Notes: generated by a model not told the origin, from the sequence alone. A stretch of 64,000 nucleotides of DNA from Flavobacterium lacustre (GCF_027474525.2 NZ_CP114882.2:1364001-1428000); one strand, 5' to 3'; positions 1 to 9,253 are shown, numbered from the stretch's first letter. Translations and numbers: made by a program.

Positions 1-63
1 TATGGTGGTGGAAACAGCCGTGGTGGAGATAACCGTGGTGGTGGAAACAGAGGAGGATATTAA
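1..63 (+). CDS. C-terminal tail of an RGG-rich probable RNA-binding protein (partial)
   Basis: The reading frame from base 1 is open and ends at TAA (61-63). It encodes about 20 residues made almost only of Gly, Arg, Asn and Tyr (GGGNSRGGDNRGG type). Such RGG tails are typical of flavobacterial RRM-type RNA-binding proteins, cold-shock proteins and DEAD-box helicases, where they bind RNA. The domain that would decide among these lies outside the window, so only 'RNA-binding protein tail' is supported. A strong terminator follows within 20 bp, so this is the last gene of its transcript. Confidence 0.6.
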   Translation, partial: YGGGNSRGGDNRGGGNRGGY

Positions 64-80
64 TATTTTTTTCTAGCTAT

Positions 81-116
81 AAAAAAAGGTGTCAATGTAA
101 ATTGACACCTTTTTTG
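81..116 (+). terminator. Rho-independent terminator after the RGG protein
   Basis: A-run, AGGTGTCAAT, GTAA loop, ATTGACACCT, then a T-run. The arms are perfectly complementary. The A-run upstream lets it also act on the minus strand, so it could end the leu operon too. Confidence 0.85.
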
Positions 117-122
117 TTGATA

Positions 123-160
123 CACTTTCCGTCCTCTCGAAAGAGAGGAACTCGAAAGTG
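123..160. repeat. Nested inverted repeat downstream of leuB
   Basis: The outer arms CACTTTC (123-129) and GAAAGTG (154-160) enclose an inner hairpin, CCTCTC (133-138), GAAA, GAGAGG (143-148). It lies just 3' of the leuB stop on the minus strand and lacks a T-run of its own. It may be an RNA-stabilising 3' hairpin or part of a dispersed palindrome. Confidence 0.5.
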
Positions 161-170
161 GATTTTATTT

Positions 171-1232
171 TTATAGATTAGCAACTAACCAATCTCCAAC
201 TTCACTTGTTGAATACGCTTTTGCTCCTTTTGAAGCTAAATCTTCAGTTACAATTCCTTGTTCTAATGATTTGTTTACTACAGCTCTGATTGCTTCAGCT
301 TCTTCTTTTAATCCGAAAGCATCTTCAAACATCATTGCTGCTGATAAAACAGTTGCTAATGGATTTGCGATATTTAATCCTGTAGCTTGTGGGTAAGAAC
401 CGTGAATTGGTTCGTATAATGAAGTGTGCTCTCCTACAGATGCGGATGGCATTAATCCCATAGAACCTGATATTACAGAAGCTTCGTCGGTCAAAATATC
501 TCCAAATAAATTTTCCGTAATTAATACGTCATAAGAGTTTGGCCATTGTACCAAACGCATCGCAACTGCATCAACAAATTCATAACTTACGGTTACTTCA
601 GGATACTCTTTCTCCATAGCTTGTACCGTTTCTCTCCACAAACGAGAAGTTTCTAATACATTGGCTTTATCTACACAACATAATCTTTTGCTACGGGTCA
701 TGGCTAATTCAAAACCTTTTTTAGCTAAACGTTGCACTTCGGCTCTGGTGTAAACACAGTTGTCAAAGGCAGTTTCTCCACCATCTTTTCTTCCTTTTTC
801 ACCAAAATAAATTCCACCGGTTAATTCTCTTAAGAAAATTAAATCAGTTCCTTCAATACGTTCTCTTTTTAAAGGAGAATTGTCAATCAAAGATGGGAAA
901 GTAAATGTTGGACGTACATTGGCAAACAACCCTAATTTTTTACGCATCAATAATAATCCTTGTTCTGGTCTTACAGGAGCACTTGGATCATTATCGTATT
1001 TTGGATGTCCGATAGCACCAAATAGCACTGCATCGGCAGCCATACAAATTTCGTGTGTTTCATCTGGGTAAGGAACTCCAACAGCATCAATGGCGCAAGC
1101 ACCAGTAAGTGCTGGTGTCCAATTGATTTCGTGATTAAACTTTTTTGCGATAGCATCAGAAACTTTAACGGCTTCGTTTACTACTTCTGGTCCAATTCCG
1201 TCTCCGGCTAAAAGGGCGATATTAAATTTCAT
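171..1232 (-). CDS. leuB: 3-isopropylmalate dehydrogenase
   Basis: A 353-residue cytoplasmic enzyme that oxidatively decarboxylates (2R,3S)-3-isopropylmalate to 2-oxoisocaproate with NAD+, the third step of leucine synthesis. The full family length is present. It opens with LLAGDGIGPEV (residues 7-17), carries the ELTGGIYFGE segment near residue 137, and has the NLFGDILTDEAS metal and substrate segment near residue 240, followed by GS-GLMPSAS. The start MKFNIALLAGDG is the family start. It is the last gene of a minus-strand leuC-leuD-synthase-leuB operon, 34 bp after the synthase. If the synthase is a citramalate synthase, LeuB would also act on 3-methylmalate in isoleucine synthesis. Confidence 0.97.
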   Translation of the reverse strand: MKFNIALLAGDGIGPEVVNEAVKVSDAIAKKFNHEINWTPALTGACAIDAVGVPYPDETHEICMAADAVLFGAIGHPKYDNDPSAPVRPEQGLLLMRKKLGLFANVRPTFTFPSLIDNSPLKRERIEGTDLIFLRELTGGIYFGEKGRKDGGETAFDNCVYTRAEVQRLAKKGFELAMTRSKRLCCVDKANVLETSRLWRETVQAMEKEYPEVTVSYEFVDAVAMRLVQWPNSYDVLITENLFGDILTDEASVISGSMGLMPSASVGEHTSLYEPIHGSYPQATGLNIANPLATVLSAAMMFEDAFGLKEEAEAIRAVVNKSLEQGIVTEDLASKGAKAYSTSEVGDWLVANL

Positions 1233-1266
1233 TACGTATGGTTTATATTAGTTTATTTTTCTTTTT

Positions 1267-2790
1267 TTAGTTCGTTATGACATTTAGCATTTTTTGAGTA
1301 GCTACAATGGCTGCAACGGTTTGATCAGAATCCAATCCTCTTGTTTTAAATTCTTTTCCGTCTAAAGTCCAAGTGATGATAGTTTCACACAATGCATCGG
1401 AACTACTTCCCGGAGGAATTCGTACCGCATAGTCTATTAATTTGGGTAAAGACATTTTTTTGCTTTTGTATATTTTTCCTAAAGCATTCATAAAAGCATC
1501 AAATTGTCCGTCACCTTGTGCGTTTTCTTCAATGATTTCGCCATCTATTTTCAAGCAAAGAGTGGTAGAAGGACGCATTCCTTTGGCGTGAACCAATACA
1601 TAAGATTCGACTACAATTTTTTCTTCGTACGTTTGGCTGTCCAAAACATCCGAAATAATGTATGGCAAATCTTCTTTGGTAACGGTTTCTTTTTTGTCTC
1701 CTAATTCGATAATTCTTTGGGTAACTAATTTTAAATCTTCCTGATTGAGTTTCAAACCCAACTCCTGAAGGTTTTTTTCAATATTAGCTTTTCCTGAAGT
1801 TTTTCCTAAAGCATATTTTCGTTTTCTTCCAAAACGTTCCGGAAGTAAATCATTAAAATATAAATTATTCTTGTTGTCACCATCTGCGTGAATTCCTGCA
1901 GTTTGTGTAAAAACGTTGTCACCAACGATAGGTTTGTTAGCAGGGATTCTATAACCGGTAAAAGTTTCTACCAATTTACTCACCGAGTATAAAGAAGATT
2001 CTTTTACGTTTATTTTTATTTGGGGTAAAAAGTCATTGATTACAGCAACGGTGCTTTCTAAAGGTGCATTTCCTGCGCGTTCGCCCATTCCGTTTACGGT
2101 AACGTGTAATCCTTGAATGCCTGCTTTTACGGCTTCCATGACATTGGCAATGCTTAAATCGTAATCGTTATGTGCATGAAAATCGAAATGCGTTTTAGGA
2201 TATCTGGCTGTAATTTTCGAAATAAATTCAAAAGTTTCAGACGGAATAAGAACGCCTAACGTATCTGGAAGTAAAACTCTTTTGATTGGTTGTTGCGTCA
2301 AAAAATCTAAATATTGAAAAACATATTCAGGGGAATTTCGCATTCCGTTACTCCAATCTTCCAAATATACATTGGTCTCAATATTATTTTCCTGAGCTAA
2401 TGCAATGGCTTGAGCTATTTCGTTGAAATGTTGTTCGGGTGTTTTCTTGAGTTGATGCGTCAAATGATTGAGTGATCCTTTGGTCAATAGATTTTGAACT
2501 TTGGCTCCGGATTTTTTCATCCAATCTATTGAAAGTCCTCCGTCTACAAAAGTCAAAACTTCTATTTTATTGGTGTATCCTTTTTCTTTGGCCCAAGCCA
2601 TAATACCTTTTACACCTTCAAATTCTCCTTCACTTACACGAGCCGAAGCAATTTCGATACGATCAACATTTAATTCTTCCAGCAATAATTGCGCAATGGT
2701 TAGTTTTTCTGCAGCAGAAAAGGATACTCCTGAGGTTTGTTCACCATCACGAAGTGTCGTGTCCATTATTTCAATTTTTCTTTTTCCCAT
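1267..2790 (-). CDS. LeuA/CimA-type acyl-CoA:2-oxoacid condensing enzyme (2-isopropylmalate or citramalate synthase)
   Basis: A 507-residue DRE-TIM metallolyase. Visible are the catalytic DTTLRDGEQ (residues 10-18), the metal ligands HAHND (205-209) and NGMGERAGN (233-241), followed by the linker and a C-terminal LeuA allosteric domain from about residue 370. The family condenses acetyl-CoA with a 2-oxoacid: 2-oxoisovalerate (LeuA, leucine) or pyruvate (CimA, isoleucine by the citramalate route). The place between leuD and leuB fits either, because LeuBCD serve both routes. Many Bacteroidota carry this second, longer paralogue beside a separate leuA. No leuA is visible here, so the substrate cannot be fixed from the sequence. 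Feedback inhibition through the C-terminal domain is expected from the family. Confidence 0.85.
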   Translation of the reverse strand: MGKRKIEIMDTTLRDGEQTSGVSFSAAEKLTIAQLLLEELNVDRIEIASARVSEGEFEGVKGIMAWAKEKGYTNKIEVLTFVDGGLSIDWMKKSGAKVQNLLTKGSLNHLTHQLKKTPEQHFNEIAQAIALAQENNIETNVYLEDWSNGMRNSPEYVFQYLDFLTQQPIKRVLLPDTLGVLIPSETFEFISKITARYPKTHFDFHAHNDYDLSIANVMEAVKAGIQGLHVTVNGMGERAGNAPLESTVAVINDFLPQIKINVKESSLYSVSKLVETFTGYRIPANKPIVGDNVFTQTAGIHADGDNKNNLYFNDLLPERFGRKRKYALGKTSGKANIEKNLQELGLKLNQEDLKLVTQRIIELGDKKETVTKEDLPYIISDVLDSQTYEEKIVVESYVLVHAKGMRPSTTLCLKIDGEIIEENAQGDGQFDAFMNALGKIYKSKKMSLPKLIDYAVRIPPGSSSDALCETIITWTLDGKEFKTRGLDSDQTVAAIVATQKMLNVITN

Positions 2791-2865
2791 TATAAATTTG
2801 ATGCTAAAACAATTTTGATTTCAATATTTTGAAATCGGGTTATTATATTTTATAAAACGGTAAAA

Positions 2866-2922
2866 GCAGTTACCCAGCAAACAATAAAGTTTAGCTTGTG
2901 GTAACTGCATTTTTATTGTTTG
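2866..2922. promoter_or_regulatory. Interleaved double inverted repeat in the leuD-synthase junction
   Basis: Two perfect inverted repeats cross each other. Pair A is GCAGTTACC (2866-2874) with GGTAACTGC (2900-2908). Pair B is CAAACAATAAA (2878-2888) with TTTATTGTTTG (2912-2922). In the minus-strand transcript they begin 3 nt after the leuD stop, in the order B, A, B', A', and the last arm is followed by TTTT. They can form an H-type pseudoknot or two mutually exclusive hairpins, one of them terminator-like. A role in setting the leuCD to downstream ratio is an inference. Confidence 0.6.
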
Positions 2923-2925
2923 TTC

Positions 2926-3522
2926 TTAGTAAGGAAGTTGGTTGGCAAACCCAACAATTTCTTCTTTAATGTTTTGTAAGTAATCAATATCGTCAAAACC
3001 GTTTAACATATTATTCTTTTTGTATCCGTTGATAGCAAAAGATTCTTGTTGTCCGGTAGCTAACAAAGTAATGGTTTGCGCCTCTAAGTTGATTTCCAAT
3101 TGTGTGTTTGGATCTGCTTCGATTGCACTAAAGATAGTGTCTGCGAATTCAGGACTTACTTGCACAGGTAAAACACCAATATTCAAGCAATTTCCTTTGA
3201 AGATATCGGCAAAGAAACTAGAAACAACAGCACGGAATCCGTAATCGTAAACCGCCCAAGCTGCATGCTCTCTAGAAGAACCTGAACCAAAGTTTTTTCC
3301 TCCAACTAATATTTTTCCGCTATAAGTTGCATCATTCAATACGAAATCAGCTTTTGGAGTATCATCTCCATTGTATCTCCAGTCTCTGAAAAGGTTGTCG
3401 CCAAAACCTTCACGTTTCGTAGCTTTCAAGAAACGAGCCGGGATGATTTGATCGGTATCCACATTTTCTATTGGTAGTGGCACTGCACTACTCGTAAGGA
3501 TGTTAAATTTATCGTATGCCAT
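2926..3522 (-). CDS. leuD: 3-isopropylmalate dehydratase small subunit
   Basis: A 198-residue swivelling domain subunit of isopropylmalate isomerase. With LeuC it interconverts 2- and 3-isopropylmalate. The start [17 protein letters not shown] and the family signatures [13 protein letters not shown] (near 20-32) and [13 protein letters not shown] (near 76-88) are intact. Length is normal. It lies 109 bp downstream of leuC. That gap holds short TTTTAGG-type direct repeats (about 3528-3557) but no terminator, so the two subunits are probably co-transcribed. The complex acts in the cytoplasm. Confidence 0.97.
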   Translation of the reverse strand: MAYDKFNILTSSAVPLPIENVDTDQIIPARFLKATKREGFGDNLFRDWRYNGDDTPKADFVLNDATYSGKILVGGKNFGSGSSREHAAWAVYDYGFRAVVSSFFADIFKGNCLNIGVLPVQVSPEFADTIFSAIEADPNTQLEINLEAQTITLLATGQQESFAINGYKKNNMLNGFDDIDYLQNIKEEIVGFANQLPY

Positions 3523-3631
3523 TTTTTTAGGTTTCAGGTTTTAGGTTTTAGATTTCTTGTTTTGAAAACAGAATCGTAAAAACTAAAACATTTTATTAAT
3601 TTTTGATAGTGTTATTGCAATCTACTTTCAA

Positions 3632-5026
3632 CTAAAATAAATCTCTTGGATCTGTTAGTTTTCCGGTAACTGCTGCTGCAGCGGCCATAATTGGACTTGC
3701 CAATAAAGTTCTGGAACCAGGACCTTGACGACCTTCAAAGTTTCTGTTTGAAGTACTTACTGCATATTTTCCGGCAGGTACTTTATCATCATTCATCGCT
3801 AAACAAGCTGAACAACCCGGTTGACGCAATACAAAACCAGCTTCAGTAAGAATGTCTAAAAGACCTTCTTCTTTAATCTGCGCTTCTACAACGTGAGAAC
3901 CCGGAACCAACCAAGCGGTAACATTATCAGCTTTTTTACGGCCTTTTACAATTTCAGTAAAAGCTCTAAAATCTTCAATACGACCATTAGTACAACTTCC
4001 TAAGAAAACGTAATCGATTTGTTTTCCAATCATCACATCGTCTTCATTGAAGCCCATGTAAGCCAAAGATTTTTTATAAGTTTCCTCGCCACCTTCTACT
4101 TGGTTAGCGTTTGGAATATTTTTTGAGATACCAATTCCCATTCCAGGATTTGTACCATAAGTAATCATTGGTTCAATATCTGCTGCATCGATATTCAATT
4201 CAGCATCAAAAACAGCATCAGCATCGGTTTTTAATGTTTTCCAGTATGCAACTGCTTTTGTCCAAGCTTCCCCTTTTGGAGCGTGTAATCTTCCTTCTAA
4301 GAAATCGAATGTTTTTTGATCCGGAGCAATCATACCACCACGAGCACCCATTTCGATACTTAAATTACATACCGTCATACGGCCTTCCATAGACATGTTT
4401 TCAAAAACATCTCCTGCATATTCAACAAAATATCCAGTTCCTCCAGAAGTAGTTAATTGAGCAATAATATAAAGTGCAACATCTTTTGGACCAACACCTT
4501 TACTCAATGCGCCATTTACGTTGATACGCATTTTCTTTGGTTTTGGTTGCATGATACATTGTGTAGCCATAACCATTTCTACCTCCGAAGTTCCGATACC
4601 AAAAGCAATAGCTCCAAAAGCACCATGTGTAGAAGTGTGTGAATCACCACAAACGATAGTTGCACCCGGTAACGTAATTCCGTTTTCAGGTCCTACTACG
4701 TGTACAATTCCATTTTTTTTGTGACCTAGTCCCCAGTGAGAAATACCATATTCTGCAGCGTTATCTTCTAATGCTTTCAATTGATTAGCAGATAAAGCAT
4801 CTGCAACCGGTAAATGTTGATTTATTGTTGGGGTATTGTGATCGGCAGTTGCAAAAGTACGTTCTGGGTATAAAACCGAGATGCCTCTTGTTTTTAAACC
4901 TAAAAAAGCAACAGGACTAGTCACTTCATGAATGAAATGACGGTCAATAAAAAACACGTCTGGTCCATCCTCAATTTTACGCACTACATGCGAATCCCAT
5001 ACTTTGTCAAATAATGTCTTACTCAT
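3632..5026 (-). CDS. leuC: 3-isopropylmalate dehydratase large subunit
   Basis: A 464-residue aconitase-family subunit carrying the [4Fe-4S] cluster, partner of LeuD. Visible are [13 protein letters not shown], the first cluster cysteine in [13 protein letters not shown] and the pair in [11 protein letters not shown]. The start chosen is [15 protein letters not shown] at 5026. The frame stays open upstream to 5125, but that extra N-terminus is hydrophobic, unlike any LeuC, and would overlap the promoter boxes at 5096-5125. It is the first gene of the leu operon. Confidence 0.96.
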   Translation of the reverse strand: MSKTLFDKVWDSHVVRKIEDGPDVFFIDRHFIHEVTSPVAFLGLKTRGISVLYPERTFATADHNTPTINQHLPVADALSANQLKALEDNAAEYGISHWGLGHKKNGIVHVVGPENGITLPGATIVCGDSHTSTHGAFGAIAFGIGTSEVEMVMATQCIMQPKPKKMRINVNGALSKGVGPKDVALYIIAQLTTSGGTGYFVEYAGDVFENMSMEGRMTVCNLSIEMGARGGMIAPDQKTFDFLEGRLHAPKGEAWTKAVAYWKTLKTDADAVFDAELNIDAADIEPMITYGTNPGMGIGISKNIPNANQVEGGEETYKKSLAYMGFNEDDVMIGKQIDYVFLGSCTNGRIEDFRAFTEIVKGRKKADNVTAWLVPGSHVVEAQIKEEGLLDILTEAGFVLRQPGCSACLAMNDDKVPAGKYAVSTSNRNFEGRQGPGSRTLLASPIMAAAAAVTGKLTDPRDLF

Positions 5027-5095
5027 TTTTAATGTTTTTAAGTGTATTTCTTTTTTACAACAATAGCAATTGGCCATAAGTTGTAACAACGGCAA

Positions 5096-5125
5096 CAAAT
5101 TTAGCAAAAGAAATAAAAATGTCAA
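5096..5125 (-). promoter_or_regulatory. Promoter of the leu operon
   Basis: Read on the minus strand, TTG (5125-5123), 19 bp, then TAAATTTG (5103-5096). This matches the Bacteroidota sigma-A consensus (TTG, about 19 bp, TAnnTTTG). The expected start, near 5089, leaves a leader of about 60 nt before leuC. Confidence 0.7.
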
Positions 5126-5148
5126 TTATACTATTCCAATATATACGA

Positions 5149-5191
5149 TGCCCAAACTGTTTTCCCGACACATTAGGGCTGGACTTGGGCA
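5149..5191. promoter_or_regulatory. Inverted repeat upstream of the leu promoter (possible operator)
   Basis: TGCCCAA (5149-5155) and TTGGGCA (5185-5191) are perfect 7-bp arms about 24 bp upstream of the promoter's -33 box. This GC-rich spot stands out in an otherwise AT-rich 565-bp gap (5027-5591). It could bind a regulator; this is inference only. Confidence 0.3.
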
Positions 5192-5335
5192 TAAGCCGTT
5201 AGATTAGACTCTTTTTAAATTGACTTTAAATTTCTTTTTAAAGTTGTTTTTTTAAGAAATGATACGATTTTAATAAATTGCAAATTTATTACTATTTTGA
5301 CCTAAATTGGTCGTTTTCAAGCAAAAAAATCTAAC

Positions 5336-5378
5336 AAAAGCCAATTAAATAGTAATATTTGATACTATTATGGCTTTG
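5336..5378. terminator. Hairpin between the leu operon and the barrel gene
   Basis: AAAAGCCA (5336-5343) pairs with TGGCTTTG (5371-5378), and inside it AATAGTA pairs with TACTATT. On the minus strand a T-run follows after a few bases, so it may end the transcript of the barrel protein gene (stop at 5592), although it is about 210 bp downstream. Nothing else was recognised in 5192-5591. Confidence 0.45.
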
Positions 5379-5591
5379 TTTTGTTTTATTTAAAGCGACT
5401 TTTATTTCTTCTTTCAGTAAGTAATATAAATTATTTTAAGACTTAAAAGAGCACTTTGATTTGGTAAAATATTACGACAACCAACAAATAGTTTTTTCGT
5501 TGATTCTTGTTTTTAAGAAGTTTTAGAGATATTTTTTAATTTCTATTCAAAGAGAGGAATTTAAGAAAAAGTATGAAATATTTATTAAAAT

Positions 5592-8213
5592 TTAAAACCG
5601 ATACTTTAGAGTTAATAATAAATATCTTGGCACTAATTTAATTGTAGATTTATATGAAGTATAATTATCTAAAGAAATTAAAGTAAATTCATTTTCATTT
5701 GTTAAATTGTTTAAAATCAATCGATATGAAAATTTACTTTCCTCAGGATTGTAATTTATAATGGTATTTATAAAAGAATAATTTTTAGAATTCATTTGAT
5801 AAAAAGTGCTATTTATTTCAGTTAACCAAGTTTTTGATATTTTATAATTGCAGTTTATAAAAGCATCTTTGATTCTGTTTTTTGTTAGAATTGTATTAAA
5901 ATCAGTCTTGTAATAATTGTAGTTAAATCCAAAATCAAAATTTATAGGAAGATTAAAATAAGTAGTTGCTGAAAATTTATAAAAACTTGAATGGATTTTT
6001 ATATCAACAAAAGCAGTGCTGTTTACTTGTGTAGGAGTTTCATTCCAATTTTGGATTGTCTCTATTTTGGTAGCTGTTTTTAGTATTCTAAAATAATTGA
6101 TTACACTAAAACTTCCATTAAGATTGGTATTCCCTGAGGAAAGTAAGTATTTTTCAAATGATAAATTATCTGTAATTAGGCTTTCTTTACTGTAAGCATT
6201 TATTGATTTATTGTAAAATAGAGAAGTTTCAATTGAAAATCTCTTTTCATCATTAAATAAGTGATGAGAAAAAAAGATAGTTTTGTTCTTGAAAATTCCT
6301 TCATATTTTGTTCCCTTTTGAAATGTTTTATAATTAGATAATAGAAATTTCGTATTTAAATAATTAATTTCTGGAGGTTTATTGTTTTCTGAATAGGATA
6401 GTGTAAAGTTTCCTATTTTGGTCTTTTTTAAATTAATTGAAAGCAAAGGGTTCGAAATTAATATATTAGTAGTGATGTTATTTAATAAAAATTGATTTTT
6501 AATTAAATTTAAACTTGCTGTTACATCGAATTTTCGAGTAATATTATATCGAAAATTGTTTTCCAAAAAAAACTGATTTTGTTTTAAAACAGTATTGTTT
6601 TCATAAGTTGTATTATTAATTTCATTTTCAAAAAAAGTGTTGTTTATAATTTCTTTACTGTTTTCAAATTGAAGTCCTAGCGTGTGTTCTAATTTTTTGA
6701 ACCTTGAAATCATTTTGCTTTTTAAACCAAAATAGGAGTTTGAATTGTCTGTATTTTCTGTAACTATAGATTCGGAATTGATTTTTAAAAAGCTGTTCAA
6801 AAAAGGAGATTCAATTCTACTATTTTGGTTAATATTATCTCTTCCAAAATAGAAATAATTATGTAAAATTTTGTTGTTTGAAAGCCTATATGTATGATTG
6901 AAATGATTATATAACGTTTGGTTCTTTTCGCTAGAGGATTGACCTATACTGACTTTGTTATAGAGTAAGTCTGAATTTATACTATTCGGATTGTTCTTGT
7001 AAATAAAAATGTTAGTTAGATAATTGTCTTCATTTACAAAATATTTTAGTTCTAATTCTCCAGATGAAAGCCTTTTTTTACTAGTATAATTATTGTTTTC
7101 GGTATAAGTAATAGGGTTGTTTTCTATGTTATACTGTGTTTGTGAGAACGAGTTTTGCAATTGATTATCATTAGAAAAATATCCCACACCGCGCAAAGAA
7201 ATATTGGGGGTTATCTTTTTTGTAAAGCTCAAAGAGTTGAAAAAAGCATTGTTAAAAACACTCTGCGATTTGCTAAAAGAACTGTTTTCTTTACTATTTA
7301 TGCTAAATAAAGGTTTAGCAGTTTTTTCCAATCTATCTTCGCCAAATAAATTATTTTCTGTAATAGTTTTGCTTACTTGATCGGTTGCTTTTTCTCCTGA
7401 ATTGTTATAATCGGCTAAATAAAAAAGTTTTATTTTCTTTTTAAGTAATCCTAAATTAATTCCTTCCTTCCAGCGATTTTCTGAAACTATTCCGGTTCCA
7501 AATATGATGTCTCCAAACCAGATATTTCGTTTGTCTTTTTTTAGTTTTAAATTCAGTGCAACTTTATCTGAATTATTCATTTTTTTTAAAATAGGATTAT
7601 CTTCAAAAGCATCAATAATTTGTACAGCATCAAGCACTTTGGCATCAAGATTTTTGGTCAATAGCTTATAATTCTTGTCAAATAAGTCATCGCCTTCAAT
7701 AAGTAATTTATCAATTGTTTTGCCGTGTGCTTTTATAGAACCATCGGATTGTACTTCTATTCCAGGAAGTTTTTTTAGAATGTCTTCTATGGTTTGTTCA
7801 GTTTTGTTTGTAAATGAAGCTACTTTTATAGTGGTAGTGTCTCTGTCTATTTTTATTTTTTGATTAGCTTCAATTAAAACTTCCTTCAATGATTCTATTT
7901 TTTCTTCTAAAATAAAAGATTGTAATAAAGTTGTTTTTGAAGAACAATCAATTTTGGTTTCTTTTTTTGAATAGCCTAAGCTAGCCAATTCAACGATTAT
8001 AATGCCATTTTTGGGTTTGTTGAAAAGTAGATTGTAATTACCGTTCTCGTCACTATAGCCGTAAGTCAATGTGTTTTCTATGTCGTCCAAAATGACAACA
8101 GAAGCACTTTCGATGCCTCTGTTTTGCTTGTCTTTTATGATTCCAGAAATTTTTATTTCTTGGGAAAAAATTAAAATTGGCAATAGTAATATTACTAGAA
8201 GTTTTTTTTGCAT
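5592..8213 (-). CDS. Outer-membrane beta-barrel protein with N-terminal carboxypeptidase-regulatory-like domain
   Basis: An 873-residue protein with a signal peptide (MQKKLLVILLLPILIFSQ). A CarboxypepD_reg-like beta sandwich follows at about residues 20-110 (SGIIKDKQNRGIESASVVI). Next comes a plug-like segment near 135-215 (ILKKLPGIEVQSDGSI, IEGDDLFD), then a long Asn/Ser/Tyr/Phe-rich region of alternating beta strands ending in aromatic YLLLTLKYRF, as outer-membrane barrels do. This is a TonB-dependent-receptor-like architecture, although no separate TonB box was identified. Its start codon directly abuts the stop of the GLPGLI gene (0 nt between), so translation is probably coupled. The cargo is unknown; pairing with a GLPGLI protein is common in Bacteroidota. 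Asn and Lys content is high even for this genome. Confidence 0.8.
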   Translation of the reverse strand: MQKKLLVILLLPILIFSQEIKISGIIKDKQNRGIESASVVILDDIENTLTYGYSDENGNYNLLFNKPKNGIIIVELASLGYSKKETKIDCSSKTTLLQSFILEEKIESLKEVLIEANQKIKIDRDTTTIKVASFTNKTEQTIEDILKKLPGIEVQSDGSIKAHGKTIDKLLIEGDDLFDKNYKLLTKNLDAKVLDAVQIIDAFEDNPILKKMNNSDKVALNLKLKKDKRNIWFGDIIFGTGIVSENRWKEGINLGLLKKKIKLFYLADYNNSGEKATDQVSKTITENNLFGEDRLEKTAKPLFSINSKENSSFSKSQSVFNNAFFNSLSFTKKITPNISLRGVGYFSNDNQLQNSFSQTQYNIENNPITYTENNNYTSKKRLSSGELELKYFVNEDNYLTNIFIYKNNPNSINSDLLYNKVSIGQSSSEKNQTLYNHFNHTYRLSNNKILHNYFYFGRDNINQNSRIESPFLNSFLKINSESIVTENTDNSNSYFGLKSKMISRFKKLEHTLGLQFENSKEIINNTFFENEINNTTYENNTVLKQNQFFLENNFRYNITRKFDVTASLNLIKNQFLLNNITTNILISNPLLSINLKKTKIGNFTLSYSENNKPPEINYLNTKFLLSNYKTFQKGTKYEGIFKNKTIFFSHHLFNDEKRFSIETSLFYNKSINAYSKESLITDNLSFEKYLLSSGNTNLNGSFSVINYFRILKTATKIETIQNWNETPTQVNSTAFVDIKIHSSFYKFSATTYFNLPINFDFGFNYNYYKTDFNTILTKNRIKDAFINCNYKISKTWLTEINSTFYQMNSKNYSFINTIINYNPEESKFSYRLILNNLTNENEFTLISLDNYTSYKSTIKLVPRYLLLTLKYRF

Positions 8214-8996
8214 TTATTCAAATTCGAGAAACATTTGTGATAAAGTAGGAGGTACAAATATTATATCTGGAAATTCTTTTTGTATAATAATCGCTTTTTC
8301 TTTCGCTTTTATTTGTTCGTTTTTTCTGAAGTTCTTAAATCCTTCATTTGTAATGTATGTGTTTTCTCTAGAAGTTTTTATGTATTTTATGTTTTCTTTA
8401 TTTTTTGAAGGATATTCAATACTTTTAAAATACCAATAAACAAATTTATTGGTGTCATAGGCTTCCATAATCAATCCCGGAAGACCGTTTAGTTTCCAAG
8501 GGCCAAAACGAACAGCTATATCGGGACAGTACCATGCTGTATAGTGTCGACCACCAAAAACTGCCGTTGCTTTTTTACAAATATAAGTTCCAATCTTTTT
8601 GGTGTCTTTTTCTATTTTCCAATTAATTTTGGGTATTGACTCCTTAACATAAACTTGTTTTAGATATAAAAAATTAGACCACATCGTATTTTTTTTTGTA
8701 TGTGATACCACTTGATCTCCTTGTGAACTTGATTTCATACCGTTATGAATACTACCGCCACCGCCATCGTTTAAGTATGTTTTTTGCTCATTTATTTTTT
8801 CTGCTTTTTCCAAGCTGTCTTTTGCTGTTACGTAATACGATTGTTCTTTGTTGAATACCATGTAGGCGTTATAATCTGGTCCTTTTGAATTACCATTTGC
8901 TAATGCTTCAATATAACCATAATAGACTAAGCCTTTTGGCTGTGCTAGTAAGTTATTTGATATGAAAAACCATAATAGTAAAATTTTTATTTTCAT
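8214..8996 (-). CDS. GLPGLI family secreted protein
   Basis: A 260-residue protein with a signal peptide (MKIKILLLWFFISNNLLAQ) and the diagnostic FGPWKLNGLPGLIMEAYD segment (GLPGLI at 171-176) after a WYCPDIAVRFGP stretch. The family is widespread in Bacteroidota, periplasmic or outer-membrane associated, and of unknown function. It stands directly upstream of the barrel gene with no spacer, so the two should be made together. The broken small peptide gene 54 bp upstream is in the same orientation, which raises the possibility that the trio once handled a secreted peptide. That link is inference. Confidence 0.85.
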   Translation of the reverse strand: MKIKILLLWFFISNNLLAQPKGLVYYGYIEALANGNSKGPDYNAYMVFNKEQSYYVTAKDSLEKAEKINEQKTYLNDGGGGSIHNGMKSSSQGDQVVSHTKKNTMWSNFLYLKQVYVKESIPKINWKIEKDTKKIGTYICKKATAVFGGRHYTAWYCPDIAVRFGPWKLNGLPGLIMEAYDTNKFVYWYFKSIEYPSKNKENIKYIKTSRENTYITNEGFKNFRKNEQIKAKEKAIIIQKEFPDIIFVPPTLSQMFLEFE

Positions 8997-9049
8997 CGGT
9001 TTATTTTTTTAAAATTGCTTTATGCTGTTTTTTTATGGGTTGATATTAT

Positions 9050-9253
9050 TTATTGACCTGAGCAGATTCTTTTCGCGATAATTAGCGCACTTTCTTGCGT
9101 ACAGCCACTGCACCAAAATCCGCCAGATGGAACCCCTCCGCAAGTCACGCTCCAGTATAACATTATGACTGGTTTTGTTGTAAAATTATCTTTCTTTCCG
9201 AAAGAACTTAAAGTCATAATTCCAATTACTGATTACATAATTAATTTTTTCAT
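9050..9253 (-). pseudogene. Small Cys-rich secreted peptide gene with an in-frame stop at codon 7
   Basis: From ATG at 9253 the frame reads MKKLIM, TAA, SVIGIMTLSSFG, then a Cys-rich tail containing WSVTCGGVPSGGFWCSGC and ending RICSGQ and TAA (9050-9052): 68 codons including both stops. Ignoring the TAA at codon 7, the first 20 or so residues look like a signal peptide and the mature part has four cysteines and many glycines. An internal ATG at codon 13 would give a 55-residue version lacking most of the signal. It precedes the GLPGLI gene by 54 bp. A pseudogene is the simplest reading; a sequencing error or internal start cannot be excluded. No family was recognised. Confidence 0.5.

Noticed and set aside
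5027..5125. N-terminal extension of LeuC from an upstream ATG
   Set aside because: It is hydrophobic, unlike the LeuC family, and the promoter boxes lie in this stretch.
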